A stretch of DNA of 34,792 bases. It comes from a bacterium 1XD8-76 (GTDB lineage: Bacteria; Bacillota; Clostridia; Lachnospirales; Lachnospiraceae). The position numbers and the translations under genes were made by a program. The stretch is from the NCBI GenBank assembly GCA_003611955.1, contig RAZE01000030.1:1-34792 (forward strand). Reading direction: 5' to 3'. The notes beneath the pieces were generated by a model. It did not search any database. It was not told where the DNA came from and saw only the letters and a list, made by a program, of their open reading frames with translations. This document shows, piece by piece, positions 8,855-17,142 of this stretch. Position 1 is the first letter of the stretch, and every line of letters starts with the position of its first letter.

Positions 8855-9512
8855 GACAACTTCTCCCTTCTTTCCGATACATACAGTTCCGAAACAAACT
8901 GCAGCTCTCGCACCCTCTCTTCCGCAGCGCCTTCGGCTCATCGGAGATACCCAGAATGGCAGTCACTGACTTTCCCGGTATCATCAGCAGAGACGGGCTC
9001 AGCGAAAGTCCTATCTTCCGCCCTGTATCCAGCGCCGCGCACAGCTGTCTCTGGGAAGAGAGCGGCAGATCCCCGTAACCCGGACTGAACCGATCTGTCA
9101 GATACAGTTTCTCCGCCTCTATCTCTCCGCGCAGGTCAAACTCAAAATTGTCCGCCACATTCTCGATCGCCGTGCTGGCACAGGCATCCATGATCACTGC
9201 GTCCGCCATATTGCTCACGCTGCTCTTTGCCAGCAGCCGGTCTATCCCCTGCCCCAGCGTCACCGCCATCAGCACCGCCTCCCGGCATCCCTCAAGAAGT
9301 TCCCGGATATCCTTCCCCTCCAGCTGCAGCGCAGAAAAAAGCGCTCCGTCCAAAGGCAGACGTCTCCAGACAAGCCGCGGCTGCGAAGCCGCGACCACCT
9401 CCCTCCGGCATCGCTCTATCTGCTCCCGGATCTCCGCCGGATACTCCTGCCCTCTATAACCCAGATAGAGCAATATTTCATTCTCGTTTAATTCCGTCAG
9501 TCTCGCCTGCAT
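8844..9512 (-). CDS. Stand-alone methionine synthase activation domain protein
   Basis: Matches the AdoMet-binding reactivation domain of methionine synthase as a separate protein of 222 residues, like the TM0269 type. The RFSPGYGD motif (about residues 142-149), where AdoMet binds in the MetH domain, is intact, followed by SQRQLCAALD. The C-terminus has a cysteine cluster, CESCSLFRNC and a later Cys, that the E. coli domain lacks; it could bind a metal or Fe-S cluster (inference). It presumably re-methylates cob(II)alamin on the neighbouring MetH, with an electron donor encoded elsewhere. It is first in the operon and overlaps metH. Confidence 0.88.
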   Translation of the reverse strand: MQARLTELNENEILLYLGYRGQEYPAEIREQIERCRREVVAASQPRLVWRRLPLDGALFSALQLEGKDIRELLEGCREAVLMAVTLGQGIDRLLAKSSVSNMADAVIMDACASTAIENVADNFEFDLRGEIEAEKLYLTDRFSPGYGDLPLSSQRQLCAALDTGRKIGLSLSPSLLMIPGKSVTAILGISDEPKALRKRGCESCSLFRNCMYRKEGRSCHEK

Positions 9513-9583
9513 ACCGTTTCCCGCCTTACCCTATCGCCATCCCAGTGGTTTCCGCCCTTCTGTCTCCCGGATACATCTATGTT

Positions 9584-9613
9584 ATTCTAGCACAAACCCT
9601 CTTTCCCGCGCAA
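9584..9613 (-). promoter_or_regulatory. Candidate promoter of the metH operon
   Basis: Minus-strand TTGCGC, an 18-base spacer and an extended -10 (TGC then TAGAAT) lie about 70 bases upstream of the first gene. The short leader leaves no room for a cobalamin or SAM riboswitch. Confidence 0.5.
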
Positions 9614-9638
9614 CTCTCCCCCGCCCGGCTTTGTACGC

Positions 9639-9671
9639 AAAAACAGACAGACCCTGTTAAGAGTCTGTCTG
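9639..9671 (-). terminator. Intrinsic terminator after the alpha-galactosidase gene
   Basis: A perfect 9-bp stem, CAGACAGAC with GTCTGTCTG, and a 10-base loop are followed on the minus strand by TTTTTG. It lies 37 bases beyond the alpha-galactosidase stop codon and closes the sugar operon. Confidence 0.85.
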
Positions 9672-9707
9672 CCCGCCAGTTTCCCGGCATTTGTATAAGG
9701 ATAAAAG

Positions 9708-11897
9708 TTATAAAGTGGATAACCTCTTTAAATGGATCTGTACGGAGACATCATCGCCCTTGATCTCGGGGAGCAGAATGCCTCCCGTCATAAGTGCCGT
9801 TCCCGAGTATATCTGTTCTTCCCCTTCCACCCGGTATTTTTCATTCTCCAAAAGGCCGGTAAGCCGGATCCTTTTTCGCAACGCATTGGGCTCCGCCCGA
9901 TAGACCACACCCTGTACCAGTGCTTCTGATCCGTCTTCCGCCACAAACTCCCACGCCGACAAACCGTCCCGCCCAGGCTCGCACAGCCTGTAATAAAGAC
10001 TGTTATAGATCAGCTTCTGATACTTCTTATAGGTTTTCACCTGTTCGGTAACTTCTTTCTTCTCTTCTTCATTCAGCTTATTTAAATCCAGTTCATAGCC
10101 AAAGCTGCCCGCCATCGCCACCGTACCTCTCGTACGGATGGAAGTCACCCTGCCTGTCTGATGGTTCGGCACTGCCGAGACATGGGAGCCTACCGTAGAG
10201 ATCGGATAGAAGAAGCTTGTGCCATACTGAATCACAGTCCTCTCATGGGCGTCCGTATCGTCGCTGCACCATATCTGCGGACAGTAATAGAGCATCCCCG
10301 CATCGAACCTTCCGCCTCCTCCGCAGCAGCCCTCAAACAGGACATCCGGAAACTCTCCGGTCAGCCGCTCCAGCAACGCATAAAGCCCCAGTATGTACCG
10401 GTGAGGCAGCTCCAGCTGACGTTTTTCAGGGAGCGTGGGAGTATACCAGTCACAGATACTCCTGTTGACATCCCACTTGACATACTCAATATTATTCTCC
10501 CGCAGGATCTTGCTGATTACCTGATAAATATACTCGATCACCTGGGGATTTGCCATATCCAGAGCAAGCTGGTATCTGCTCCGCATGGGGTTTCTGCCCG
10601 GTATGCGGATCGCCCACTCGGGATGAGTGCGGAACAGTTCACTGTCCTCGGAGACCATCTCCGGTTCCATCCAGATGCCGAACTTCATTCCGAGGCCGTT
10701 GATTCTCTCGATCAGCTTGTTGAGACCGCCCTGCAGCTTTTTCTCATTGACAACCCAGTCGCCCAGTCCCGATATATCCGAATCCCGCTTTCCAAACCAT
10801 CCGTCATCCAGCACCATCATATCGATGCCGAGCTCCGACGCCTGTTTTGCTATCTCTTCTATCTTTGTGTCATTAAAGTCAAAATAGGTCGCTTCCCAGT
10901 TGTTGATCAGCACAGGCCTCTCGGAAAGCTTATATTTGCCCCTGCATACATTGTTGCGGATCACATGATGGAAGCGGTGGGACAATTCTGCAAACCCTTT
11001 TTCTGAGCACGACAGGATCACCTCCGGCGCGTAAAAACTGTCTCCCCCCTCGAGATGCCACGCAAAAGTATCCGGTTGGATCCCCATCACAAGTCTCACC
11101 TGATCGAGCTGATCTCTCTCTATCTGCGTCTGGAAGCCACCGCTGTACATCAGCGCCGCCCCCACACAAAATCCGAATTTTTCCGATGCGCCCTTTTCAC
11201 ACAGGAGTACCGTCGGATTCTGCTGGTGACTGGACATGCCCCTTCCGCTGCTGCTCTCCTGGATGCCGTGGACAAGCACTGCCCGCTCCGTCTGTCTCTC
11301 CTTTGTGTGTCTTCCGTGAAAATGGATCCACTCCCACTCTCCGTAGGGAATATCCATGCACAGGCTGTGCACCCTGTTCAAGATCACAGGAGTCTTTCCC
11401 TGATTTTGTACGACAACGCTTCTCGTGATGACATCTTCCTCCTCCAGCACGCCGTACTTTAAGATCACCTTCACATCCGTCGCCGTGTCTTTCAAGACAA
11501 TTTCCAGCGTCTCCGCCTTATCATCCGCCGCATACACCGCAGGCAGCCCGGGAATCCGGTATTTCCCTTTTAAAATGTGATATTCCTGAAACCGCAGATC
11601 CAGCGCGCAGCTCCCGTTTTCGTGAGTGACAGAGATCGCCGGAACGCGGAAATCTCCTACACCGCCGGAAGCGTACTCTAACGGGAGCGTATCCAGAGAA
11701 TAAGTTCTCCGGTTTTCCGCCTCGTAGATGTTGCCTGAAAATCCCACGTCCGGATAATCCAGAAGATAATCCATCACGCAATCCGTTTTCCCCCCATACC
11801 ATAGATGATTCAATACACCGAAATCGTCTACCTTCATCTGGTAAAGGGTATTCGCTGTCTCAATATGAAATACACCATGTTTCGCCGTTATTGCCAT
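9708..11897 (-). CDS. GH36 alpha-galactosidase
   Basis: Retaining alpha-galactosidase of glycoside hydrolase family 36, which releases galactose from melibiose, raffinose and stachyose. The 729 residues fit the large bacterial GH36 type: an N-terminal beta-supersandwich, a TIM barrel and a C-terminal sheet. LDDGWFG lies near residue 364 and GIWMEPEM near 410. KWDVNR near 476 carries the nucleophile Asp, and CSDDTDAHER near 545 carries the acid/base Asp. There is no signal peptide, so it acts on imported sugar. The start is the ATG ten bases after GGAGGG; an in-frame GTG upstream lies within the ribosome binding site and is rejected. It is the last gene of the operon with the sugar ABC transporter. 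Confidence 0.96.
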   Translation of the reverse strand: MAITAKHGVFHIETANTLYQMKVDDFGVLNHLWYGGKTDCVMDYLLDYPDVGFSGNIYEAENRRTYSLDTLPLEYASGGVGDFRVPAISVTHENGSCALDLRFQEYHILKGKYRIPGLPAVYAADDKAETLEIVLKDTATDVKVILKYGVLEEEDVITRSVVVQNQGKTPVILNRVHSLCMDIPYGEWEWIHFHGRHTKERQTERAVLVHGIQESSSGRGMSSHQQNPTVLLCEKGASEKFGFCVGAALMYSGGFQTQIERDQLDQVRLVMGIQPDTFAWHLEGGDSFYAPEVILSCSEKGFAELSHRFHHVIRNNVCRGKYKLSERPVLINNWEATYFDFNDTKIEEIAKQASELGIDMMVLDDGWFGKRDSDISGLGDWVVNEKKLQGGLNKLIERINGLGMKFGIWMEPEMVSEDSELFRTHPEWAIRIPGRNPMRSRYQLALDMANPQVIEYIYQVISKILRENNIEYVKWDVNRSICDWYTPTLPEKRQLELPHRYILGLYALLERLTGEFPDVLFEGCCGGGGRFDAGMLYYCPQIWCSDDTDAHERTVIQYGTSFFYPISTVGSHVSAVPNHQTGRVTSIRTRGTVAMAGSFGYELDLNKLNEEEKKEVTEQVKTYKKYQKLIYNSLYYRLCEPGRDGLSAWEFVAEDGSEALVQGVVYRAEPNALRKRIRLTGLLENEKYRVEGEEQIYSGTALMTGGILLPEIKGDDVSVQIHLKRLSTL

Positions 11898-12040
11898 ATT
11901 AAAACTTCCCTCCACTGTCTGTTTCTATTTCTATTGGCGTTCATCCCCCGCTGTCACAACGAGGGATAAACTTATCATGTCTTAAATTATAGCATACTTT
12001 TCCCAATTTTTAACCCGCAGATAGCAGAAAGATTCTATAA

Positions 12041-12880
12041 TTATCCTTTTACCGCACCGTTTGCCACACCGTTTAAGATCTGCTTCTGGCAAACGATATA
12101 GAACAGAAGGATCGGAATCAACGCCAGAATATAGGATGCAAATGCCAGGTTGTAGTTTGTACCGAACTGCGTCTGGAAATTGAGCTGTGCCAGAGGCAGT
12201 GTGTTGATGCCTGTACCGGACATGATAACAAGGGGTGTCATCACATCGTTCCATGTACCCAGAGCCGTCAGGATCGCAACCGTCGCATGCATCGGCGACA
12301 TCATCGGGAAGATGACCTTCCAGTAGGTAGTCCATGTGGTAGCTCCGTCTATGTACGCCGCTTCTTCCAGCGCCAACGGTATATTTTTTAAATATCCCGT
12401 GTAGAGCATCACGTTCATCGGCATATAGAACACCACATACAGCAGGATTACGCCGAGCCTGTTGCCGAGTCCCATCTGCGCCGTCTGCTTTACCAGGGGC
12501 ATCATCAGGATGGCGAAAGGTACAAACATACCGCTCACGATGTAAAAATAGATCAGCTTAAAGCTTTTTCTCTCCGCCATGCCTCTTCCGATCGCGTAAC
12601 CCGCAACGGAATGGATGACGATCGCAATGACGATAGTGGCAATCGTGATCAGAAGGCTGTTGCCCAGGGAGCGCCAGAAGTCTGTCACTTCCATCGCCTG
12701 CCTGAAATTGTCAAAACTCCATGTCGACGGGAACGCAAGCGCCCCTGCCACATCGTTTGTCATTTCGCTGGGCTGCTTGAAAGCTATGATAAATGCCATA
12801 TATAAGGGAAAGAATACGGTTATGGTGCCTAAGATCAGAACGAACGTCAGCACCCAGTTTGTTCTTTTTTCTTCCTTCAT
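12041..12880 (-). CDS. ABC sugar transporter permease, MalG type
   Basis: Inner-membrane permease of a CUT1-type carbohydrate ABC importer, 279 residues with six predicted membrane segments. The cytoplasmic EAA loop is clear (EEAAYIDGATTWTTYWKVIFP), where the ATPase docks. Its start codon overlaps the stop of the preceding permease as TAATG. The alpha-galactosidase gene follows after about 140 bases. No ATP-binding subunit is encoded in the operon, so a shared MsmK-like ATPase from elsewhere is likely (inference from known Firmicute transporters). Confidence 0.94.
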   Translation of the reverse strand: MKEEKRTNWVLTFVLILGTITVFFPLYMAFIIAFKQPSEMTNDVAGALAFPSTWSFDNFRQAMEVTDFWRSLGNSLLITIATIVIAIVIHSVAGYAIGRGMAERKSFKLIYFYIVSGMFVPFAILMMPLVKQTAQMGLGNRLGVILLYVVFYMPMNVMLYTGYLKNIPLALEEAAYIDGATTWTTYWKVIFPMMSPMHATVAILTALGTWNDVMTPLVIMSGTGINTLPLAQLNFQTQFGTNYNLAFASYILALIPILLFYIVCQKQILNGVANGAVKG

Positions 12881-13755
12881 TATAACTGTTCCTCCTTCTT
12901 ATTCATTATCGTCAACTGAGCCACGGTGATGCCTACTATCACAAAGAAGAATATCACTGCGTTCGCGCTCTGGAAACCGAACTGTCCGCCGTCCATACCG
13001 TTTCTGTAGATCAGGTAGGAGATAGACTCCGTGCTCTGCGCAGGACCGCCCTTTGTCAGGGACATGATCTGGTCAAATACCATCAACAGGTTCTTTGTGC
13101 TGAGCACGAGGTTGATGGTCAGGAAAGGAACCACAAGCGGCAGCGTCACCTTCCAGAATTCCTGCCATTTCGTCGCGCCGTCCAGATTACTTGCCTCGTA
13201 TACATCCTCAGGCACCGTCTGAAGGCCGGATATGTAGATGATCGTGTTCGTCGCCACCGCCTGCCATACGCCGACGATCAGAACACCGATCCATGCGTAT
13301 TTCTCGCTCGCCAGAATACTGTTCTGGATCCAGCTGATATTCAGCGCGTTGCCCACAGCCGGAACGATGTAGGTGAAGAAGAAGCTGAAGATATAACCGA
13401 TAACGAGCCCCCCCAGAATGTTCGGCACAAAGTAGATACCTCTGAGCGCACTCTTAAAGCGGATGCGGTTATTTAAACCCAGCGCCATGATCAGGCTCAG
13501 TATGTTGACAAGCACCGTACCCACCAGCGCGTATTTGAAAGTAAACAGATAACTCTTGCCTACCCTGAGATCCGTAAACAGATCCTTATAGTTTCTGAAT
13601 CCAACATAATCATAATCACCGTAACCGCGGTAATTGGTAAAGCTATACATAAAACCCTTCAACATGGGCAGTGTATTAAAGGTGAAGAACAATAAAACTA
13701 CTGGTATCGTAATTGCCCAGAATGTTTTTTCCCGGGTGGTCATTTTACTTTTCAT
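12880..13755 (-). CDS. ABC sugar transporter permease, MalF type
   Basis: Partner permease of the CUT1 importer, 291 residues with six membrane segments. The EAA loop is YEASNLDGATKWQEFWKVTLP. It starts 24 bases after the solute-binding protein gene and is coupled to the next permease by a one-base overlap. The substrate is inferred to be an alpha-galactoside such as raffinose or melibiose from the alpha-galactosidase in the same operon. Confidence 0.94.
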   Translation of the reverse strand: MKSKMTTREKTFWAITIPVVLLFFTFNTLPMLKGFMYSFTNYRGYGDYDYVGFRNYKDLFTDLRVGKSYLFTFKYALVGTVLVNILSLIMALGLNNRIRFKSALRGIYFVPNILGGLVIGYIFSFFFTYIVPAVGNALNISWIQNSILASEKYAWIGVLIVGVWQAVATNTIIYISGLQTVPEDVYEASNLDGATKWQEFWKVTLPLVVPFLTINLVLSTKNLLMVFDQIMSLTKGGPAQSTESISYLIYRNGMDGGQFGFQSANAVIFFFVIVGITVAQLTIMNKKEEQL

Positions 13756-13779
13756 GGCAAAACCCCTTTCCTTTCTTTT

Positions 13780-15066
13780 TTAGTGTTCTTTCTGATACTG
13801 CTGCACTTTCCAGATCAGATCCCTGTTATATCTGATCCAGTCAGAGTCAAACCGTGCCAGAAAAGTATCGATCGCCTCGTCGCTTTCATCCAACAGGAAC
13901 GTCTGGATCATAGCGTCCACGCTCATCTCGCTTGGATAGTGGTGATCCTGATAATCTGTCATCCTGCCTGCTTCTATGTATGCTCTCATGCCTTCGAGCT
14001 CGGCGGGAAGTTCAAAATCGCCTTCCTTGCAGGCGATACCGCCCTGGTCTTCCAGATAAATATTGATCGTCTCATCCTCGTAGAGGAACCGAAGCACCTC
14101 ATACACAGCTTCTTTATTTTTGGTCTCTTTCATCACACAGAAGTGAAGGTCAACACCAGAGTTCAGCACATTGTCCGCCTCCGATTCATTGGCCGGAAAT
14201 GTGAAAGAATCGATATTGATATCGGGGTTTACCGATTTGATCTGAGGGATCGCGTAGTTACCGATCGTGTACATTGCGGATTCTCCTCTCGCAAAAGCGG
14301 TACAGGCGTCGTTGTAACCGTAAGCATAGGGATTCGGCTCCGCGTATTCAAGGAGCGCTTCCGTCTTTTCGGCCACTTCACGGTAATTGTCTGTAAAGGT
14401 CGTGTTTCCCTGATTCACCTGCGCACAGGTATCGGACGGTGTAAGTCCCACTGCCAGAGCGTTCCAGGGCGCCAGACAGGTCCAGGTATCCTTGTAGCCC
14501 AGATACAGAGGCTGAATGCCCTCCGATTCGATCTGCTCGCAAAGCGCCGTAAATTCCGACCATGTCTCCGGAACTTCCCAGCCGTGCTCCTCAAACATAT
14601 CCTTGTTGTAGAGAACGCCCGCCGCATTCGCCACATAGGGAAGCGCGTAAATACCGTCTTTTGGAATAAATTCCAATTCTTTTTCCATCTCTGCATATGC
14701 CGGTTTCACTTCCGCCGTCACATCCAGATCGGAGATGTCCATAAACAATTCCGCATCCAGGAAATTGGAATAGTTGATATCGCCGCCGATTCCCACGATA
14801 TCGGGATAGTTCTCCCTGATAAATCTTGTTTTCAAAATCGTCATTGCTTCGTTGGGCGAGTCGATCGTCAAATGGATGTCATCGTGAGTCTCATTGAAAC
14901 GAGCCTCGATCTTCTCCATCGCCGCCACCGCCTCCGGTTTGTAAGATACCAGTTCCACCTCGATCTTACCGTCCGATGCTGTCTGTCCGCAGCCTGTCAG
15001 ACCTGCCACACAGAGCACAAGCCCAAACGCTGCTGCTGTTTTTTTGGCAATCTTTCTTTTTGACAT
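13780..15066 (-). CDS. Extracellular sugar-binding lipoprotein (ABC transporter)
   Basis: Solute-binding protein family 1, 428 residues. The N-terminus has a lysine-rich head, a hydrophobic stretch and the lipobox LTGC near residues 23-26, so the mature protein is lipid-anchored outside the membrane. The PxxWxEF segment (PETWSEFTALCEQI) and YALPYV are typical of CUT1 binding proteins. It is first in the operon with two permeases and the alpha-galactosidase and is transcribed away from the AraC regulator. The exact ligand is not shown by sequence. Confidence 0.93.
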   Translation of the reverse strand: MSKRKIAKKTAAAFGLVLCVAGLTGCGQTASDGKIEVELVSYKPEAVAAMEKIEARFNETHDDIHLTIDSPNEAMTILKTRFIRENYPDIVGIGGDINYSNFLDAELFMDISDLDVTAEVKPAYAEMEKELEFIPKDGIYALPYVANAAGVLYNKDMFEEHGWEVPETWSEFTALCEQIESEGIQPLYLGYKDTWTCLAPWNALAVGLTPSDTCAQVNQGNTTFTDNYREVAEKTEALLEYAEPNPYAYGYNDACTAFARGESAMYTIGNYAIPQIKSVNPDINIDSFTFPANESEADNVLNSGVDLHFCVMKETKNKEAVYEVLRFLYEDETINIYLEDQGGIACKEGDFELPAELEGMRAYIEAGRMTDYQDHHYPSEMSVDAMIQTFLLDESDEAIDTFLARFDSDWIRYNRDLIWKVQQYQKEH

Positions 15067-15116
15067 ATTTCCCTCTTCCTTCCTGTATTATTTTCGGTAC
15101 TTTTATTGATATTTTC

Positions 15117-15125
15117 ATTTTAACA
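15117..15125 (-). promoter_or_regulatory. Candidate extended -10 promoter of the sugar operon
   Basis: The minus strand reads TGTTAAAAT about 50 bases upstream of the binding-protein start. The -35 region is T-rich and poor, as expected for an activator-dependent promoter. A GCTAT/ATAGC inverted repeat lies just upstream at 15135-15149 and could be a regulator site. Confidence 0.4.
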
Positions 15126-15187
15126 TGCCATAATGCTATCAAAAATAGCTTGATTTTTCATTTTTTATATCAATATGCGATATTTTA

Positions 15188-15196
15188 TGCTATAAT
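15188..15196 (+). promoter_or_regulatory. Candidate extended -10 promoter of the AraC regulator gene
   Basis: TGCTATAAT is a perfect extended -10 element. It would start a transcript near 15203 and leave an untranslated leader of about 220 bases before the regulator. Confidence 0.55.
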
Positions 15197-15260
15197 AGCA
15201 GGCGATGACGCATTTGGGTATATGCGATGGTAATGAGCAGTGTCCCGGAAGACAAATATG

Positions 15261-15414
15261 AATTTTCGTCATGCTTGCATGTAAGAAAATTTATATTGGG
15301 CTTTCGGGATAGGGCGAACGCCCGACATGAGGAAAATCGCAGATTTTCCGAATGGCACTGCGGACTGATGGCGCAGCTGCGGACTGGCGGCACAGCTGTG
15401 GACCGCGGGCTAAA
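15261..15414 (+). repeat. Structured leader: three hairpins and three 19-bp imperfect tandem repeats
   Basis: Between the promoter and the AraC gene lie: a 7-bp stem, AATTTTC/GAAAATT, enclosing CATGC/GCATG (15261-15291); GGGCG/CGCCC (15312-15323); GGAAAATC/GATTTTCC with a 3-base loop (15331-15349); and three imperfect 19-base units beginning CTGCGGACTG at 15358, 15377 and 15396. The last unit runs into the ribosome binding site. The layout resembles a small intergenic mobile repeat or a regulatory leader. No second copy was noticed in this window. Confidence 0.6.
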
Positions 15415-15424
15415 GGAGGCTTTC

Positions 15425-16267
15425 ATGGGCAACACTTTCTTCAACATCTTTCCCAACGAGAACTTTATCGATCTCGACATGTACCAGCACGGCTATGAAC
15501 AGTGCACCCCCGGACATTCCTTCGGCCCCATGGCGAGAAACCACTATCTGTTCCACTATGTTCTCTCCGGCACCGGAACACTGATGTCTGATAACTCCAA
15601 AGGGGAAACCAAAACCTTCTCCATCAGGAGCGAACAGGGATTTTTAATTTTTCCCGGACAGATCAACACCTATTTTGCCGACGAGAATCTCCCCTGGGAA
15701 TATATGTGGATTGAATTTGACGGTCTTCGGGTAAAAGAGGCTCTGGATCTGACGGATCTTTCACTCGATACCCCCGTCTATCATCCCCGTTCCAAGGAAC
15801 TGCGGGAGCTGATGAAACAGGAGATGGACTACATCGTCCATCATCCCAAGGAATCCCCCATGCACCTGATCGGACATCTCCATCTGTTTTTGGACTATCT
15901 CACCCGCTCCGCCACGCGAGCGACACCGGTGCACAGCAGCAGGATGAGTGATTACTATATTAAGGAAGCGATCAATTTTATCGAGCAGAATTTTCAAAAC
16001 AATATCTCGATCGAGGAGATTGCCGGCGTATGCGGTATCAACCGTAGCTATTTCGGAAAGATCTTTCGCAACTCCGTGGGGCGATCCCCGCAGGAGTTTC
16101 TGATGAATTACCGCATGGTAAAGGCGAGGGAGCTTTTGAAACTTACTTCGCTCTCCATCGCGGATATCGGATCCGCCGTGGGATATGAGAACCAGCTGCA
16201 CTTTTCGCGGGCATTCAAGGGGATATACGGAGTTTCGCCAAGAGAGTGGCGGAATCGGAATAAATAG
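15425..16267 (+). CDS. AraC-family regulator of the adjacent sugar operon
   Basis: Transcription factor of 280 residues. The N-terminal half is a cupin-like sugar-sensing domain (HYLFHYVLSGTGTL, FPGQINTYFADENLPWEYMWIEFDG). The C-terminal 100 residues form the double helix-turn-helix (ISIEEIAGVCGINRSYFGKIFR and SIADIGSAVGYENQLHFSRAFK). The start is the ATG five bases after AAAGGAGG; the reading frame is open for 198 bases upstream, but that is the structured leader. Divergent placement to the alpha-galactoside transport operon makes that operon its likely target, as with MsmR/RafR-type regulators. Confidence 0.92.
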   Translation: MGNTFFNIFPNENFIDLDMYQHGYEQCTPGHSFGPMARNHYLFHYVLSGTGTLMSDNSKGETKTFSIRSEQGFLIFPGQINTYFADENLPWEYMWIEFDGLRVKEALDLTDLSLDTPVYHPRSKELRELMKQEMDYIVHHPKESPMHLIGHLHLFLDYLTRSATRATPVHSSRMSDYYIKEAINFIEQNFQNNISIEEIAGVCGINRSYFGKIFRNSVGRSPQEFLMNYRMVKARELLKLTSLSIADIGSAVGYENQLHFSRAFKGIYGVSPREWRNRNK

Positions 16268-16325
16268 AATGCGGATACCTTAAAAAAATCTTAAATACTT
16301 CCTAAAAGACTATTCATAGTATAAC

Positions 16326-16334
16326 TGATATAAT
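16326..16334 (+). promoter_or_regulatory. Candidate extended -10 promoter of the TraX-like gene
   Basis: TGATATAAT lies 26 bases before the start codon. No convincing -35 box is visible. Confidence 0.45.
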
Positions 16335-16359
16335 AGGGAAAACGAAATGGGAGGCTTTT

Positions 16360-17136
16360 ATGAGTGTTTTTGCGTTGAAATGTATTGCATTGTATCTGAT
16401 GGTTCTGGATCATATCGGGTTTTATTTTGCAGACTACATCCCCTACGGGCTCTATATGTTCCTTCGGATTTTAGGGCGGGGGAGTTATCCGTTGTTTCTG
16501 TTTTGTATGACGCAGGGGTACCGGCATACGCGCAGCAGGAAAAAGTATCTGCTGCGGCTCTATCTCGGGAGCCTGTTTATGACCGCGTTTGCTCTTTTTG
16601 TGGATGCTGTTTTTCCTGTGGAAGGTTTCGGATACGGTTTTCACAATATCTTTTTATCGCTGTTTCTTGTGGGGATTCTGATCAGTACGATAGAAACTTA
16701 TCAGAGGGATAAGAAGGCCGGGCTTATTATGGCGGGCTGTATTTTCGCTTCACAGCTTCTGTATGTTATTGCGCCCTGGTTTCTGCCTGCTCTCCATTAT
16801 TACAGCGGAGATGTACGTACCGGCATCACGCCTAATCTGGCACTGAATGAGTACGGATTTTTGTTTATCGTTCTGGGTGTTTCCATGTATTTCCTGCACG
16901 ACCAAAAAAGAACTTTTTCCATCATCTATCTGCTCTTTTGCATCGCACAGCTCAGCGACGAGGCATTAAATGGAGAATATCCCGGCTTTCCCATCCAGTG
17001 GTTTATGGTGCTTGTGCTGCCGTTGATGCTGCGCTATAATGGGGAACGCGGACGGAGTTTCAAGTATTTCTTTTATATATTCTACCCCGCCCATACATTT
17101 TTACTGTTTTACCTGGCGAACTTTGTGTGGGGATGA
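16360..17136 (+). CDS. TraX-like integral membrane protein
   Basis: Protein of 258 residues with about eight hydrophobic segments, matching the TraX family. It opens with LKCIALYLMVLDHIGFYF and RILGRGSYPLFLFCMTQGYRHTRSRKKYLLRL, which are characteristic. TraX of the F plasmid acetylates pilin, but chromosomal Firmicute members are of unknown function, probably membrane-bound acyltransferases. GGGAGG precedes the ATG. It converges with the thiamine diphosphokinase gene with only six bases between the stop codons. No conjugation gene is near, so a conjugative role is not supported. Confidence 0.85.
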   Translation: MSVFALKCIALYLMVLDHIGFYFADYIPYGLYMFLRILGRGSYPLFLFCMTQGYRHTRSRKKYLLRLYLGSLFMTAFALFVDAVFPVEGFGYGFHNIFLSLFLVGILISTIETYQRDKKAGLIMAGCIFASQLLYVIAPWFLPALHYYSGDVRTGITPNLALNEYGFLFIVLGVSMYFLHDQKRTFSIIYLLFCIAQLSDEALNGEYPGFPIQWFMVLVLPLMLRYNGERGRSFKYFFYIFYPAHTFLLFYLANFVWG

Positions 17137-17142
17137 ACATCC

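Noticed and set aside
9513..9638. Cobalamin or SAM riboswitch before the metH operon
   Set aside because: The space between promoter and start codon is about 70 bases, too short, and no B12-box-like sequence is visible.
13783..15063. 426-codon open frame on the plus strand
   Set aside because: It is antisense to the sugar-binding lipoprotein gene, which has a lipobox, a ribosome binding site and family motifs. The antisense product has no recognisable features.
15358..15414. CRISPR-like repeats
   Set aside because: Only three adjoining, diverged 19-base units without spacers; tandem repeats rather than an array.
15227..15424. 66-residue N-terminal extension of the AraC regulator
   Set aside because: The sequence is hairpin and repeat DNA, and the ATG at 15425 has AAAGGAGG at ideal distance.
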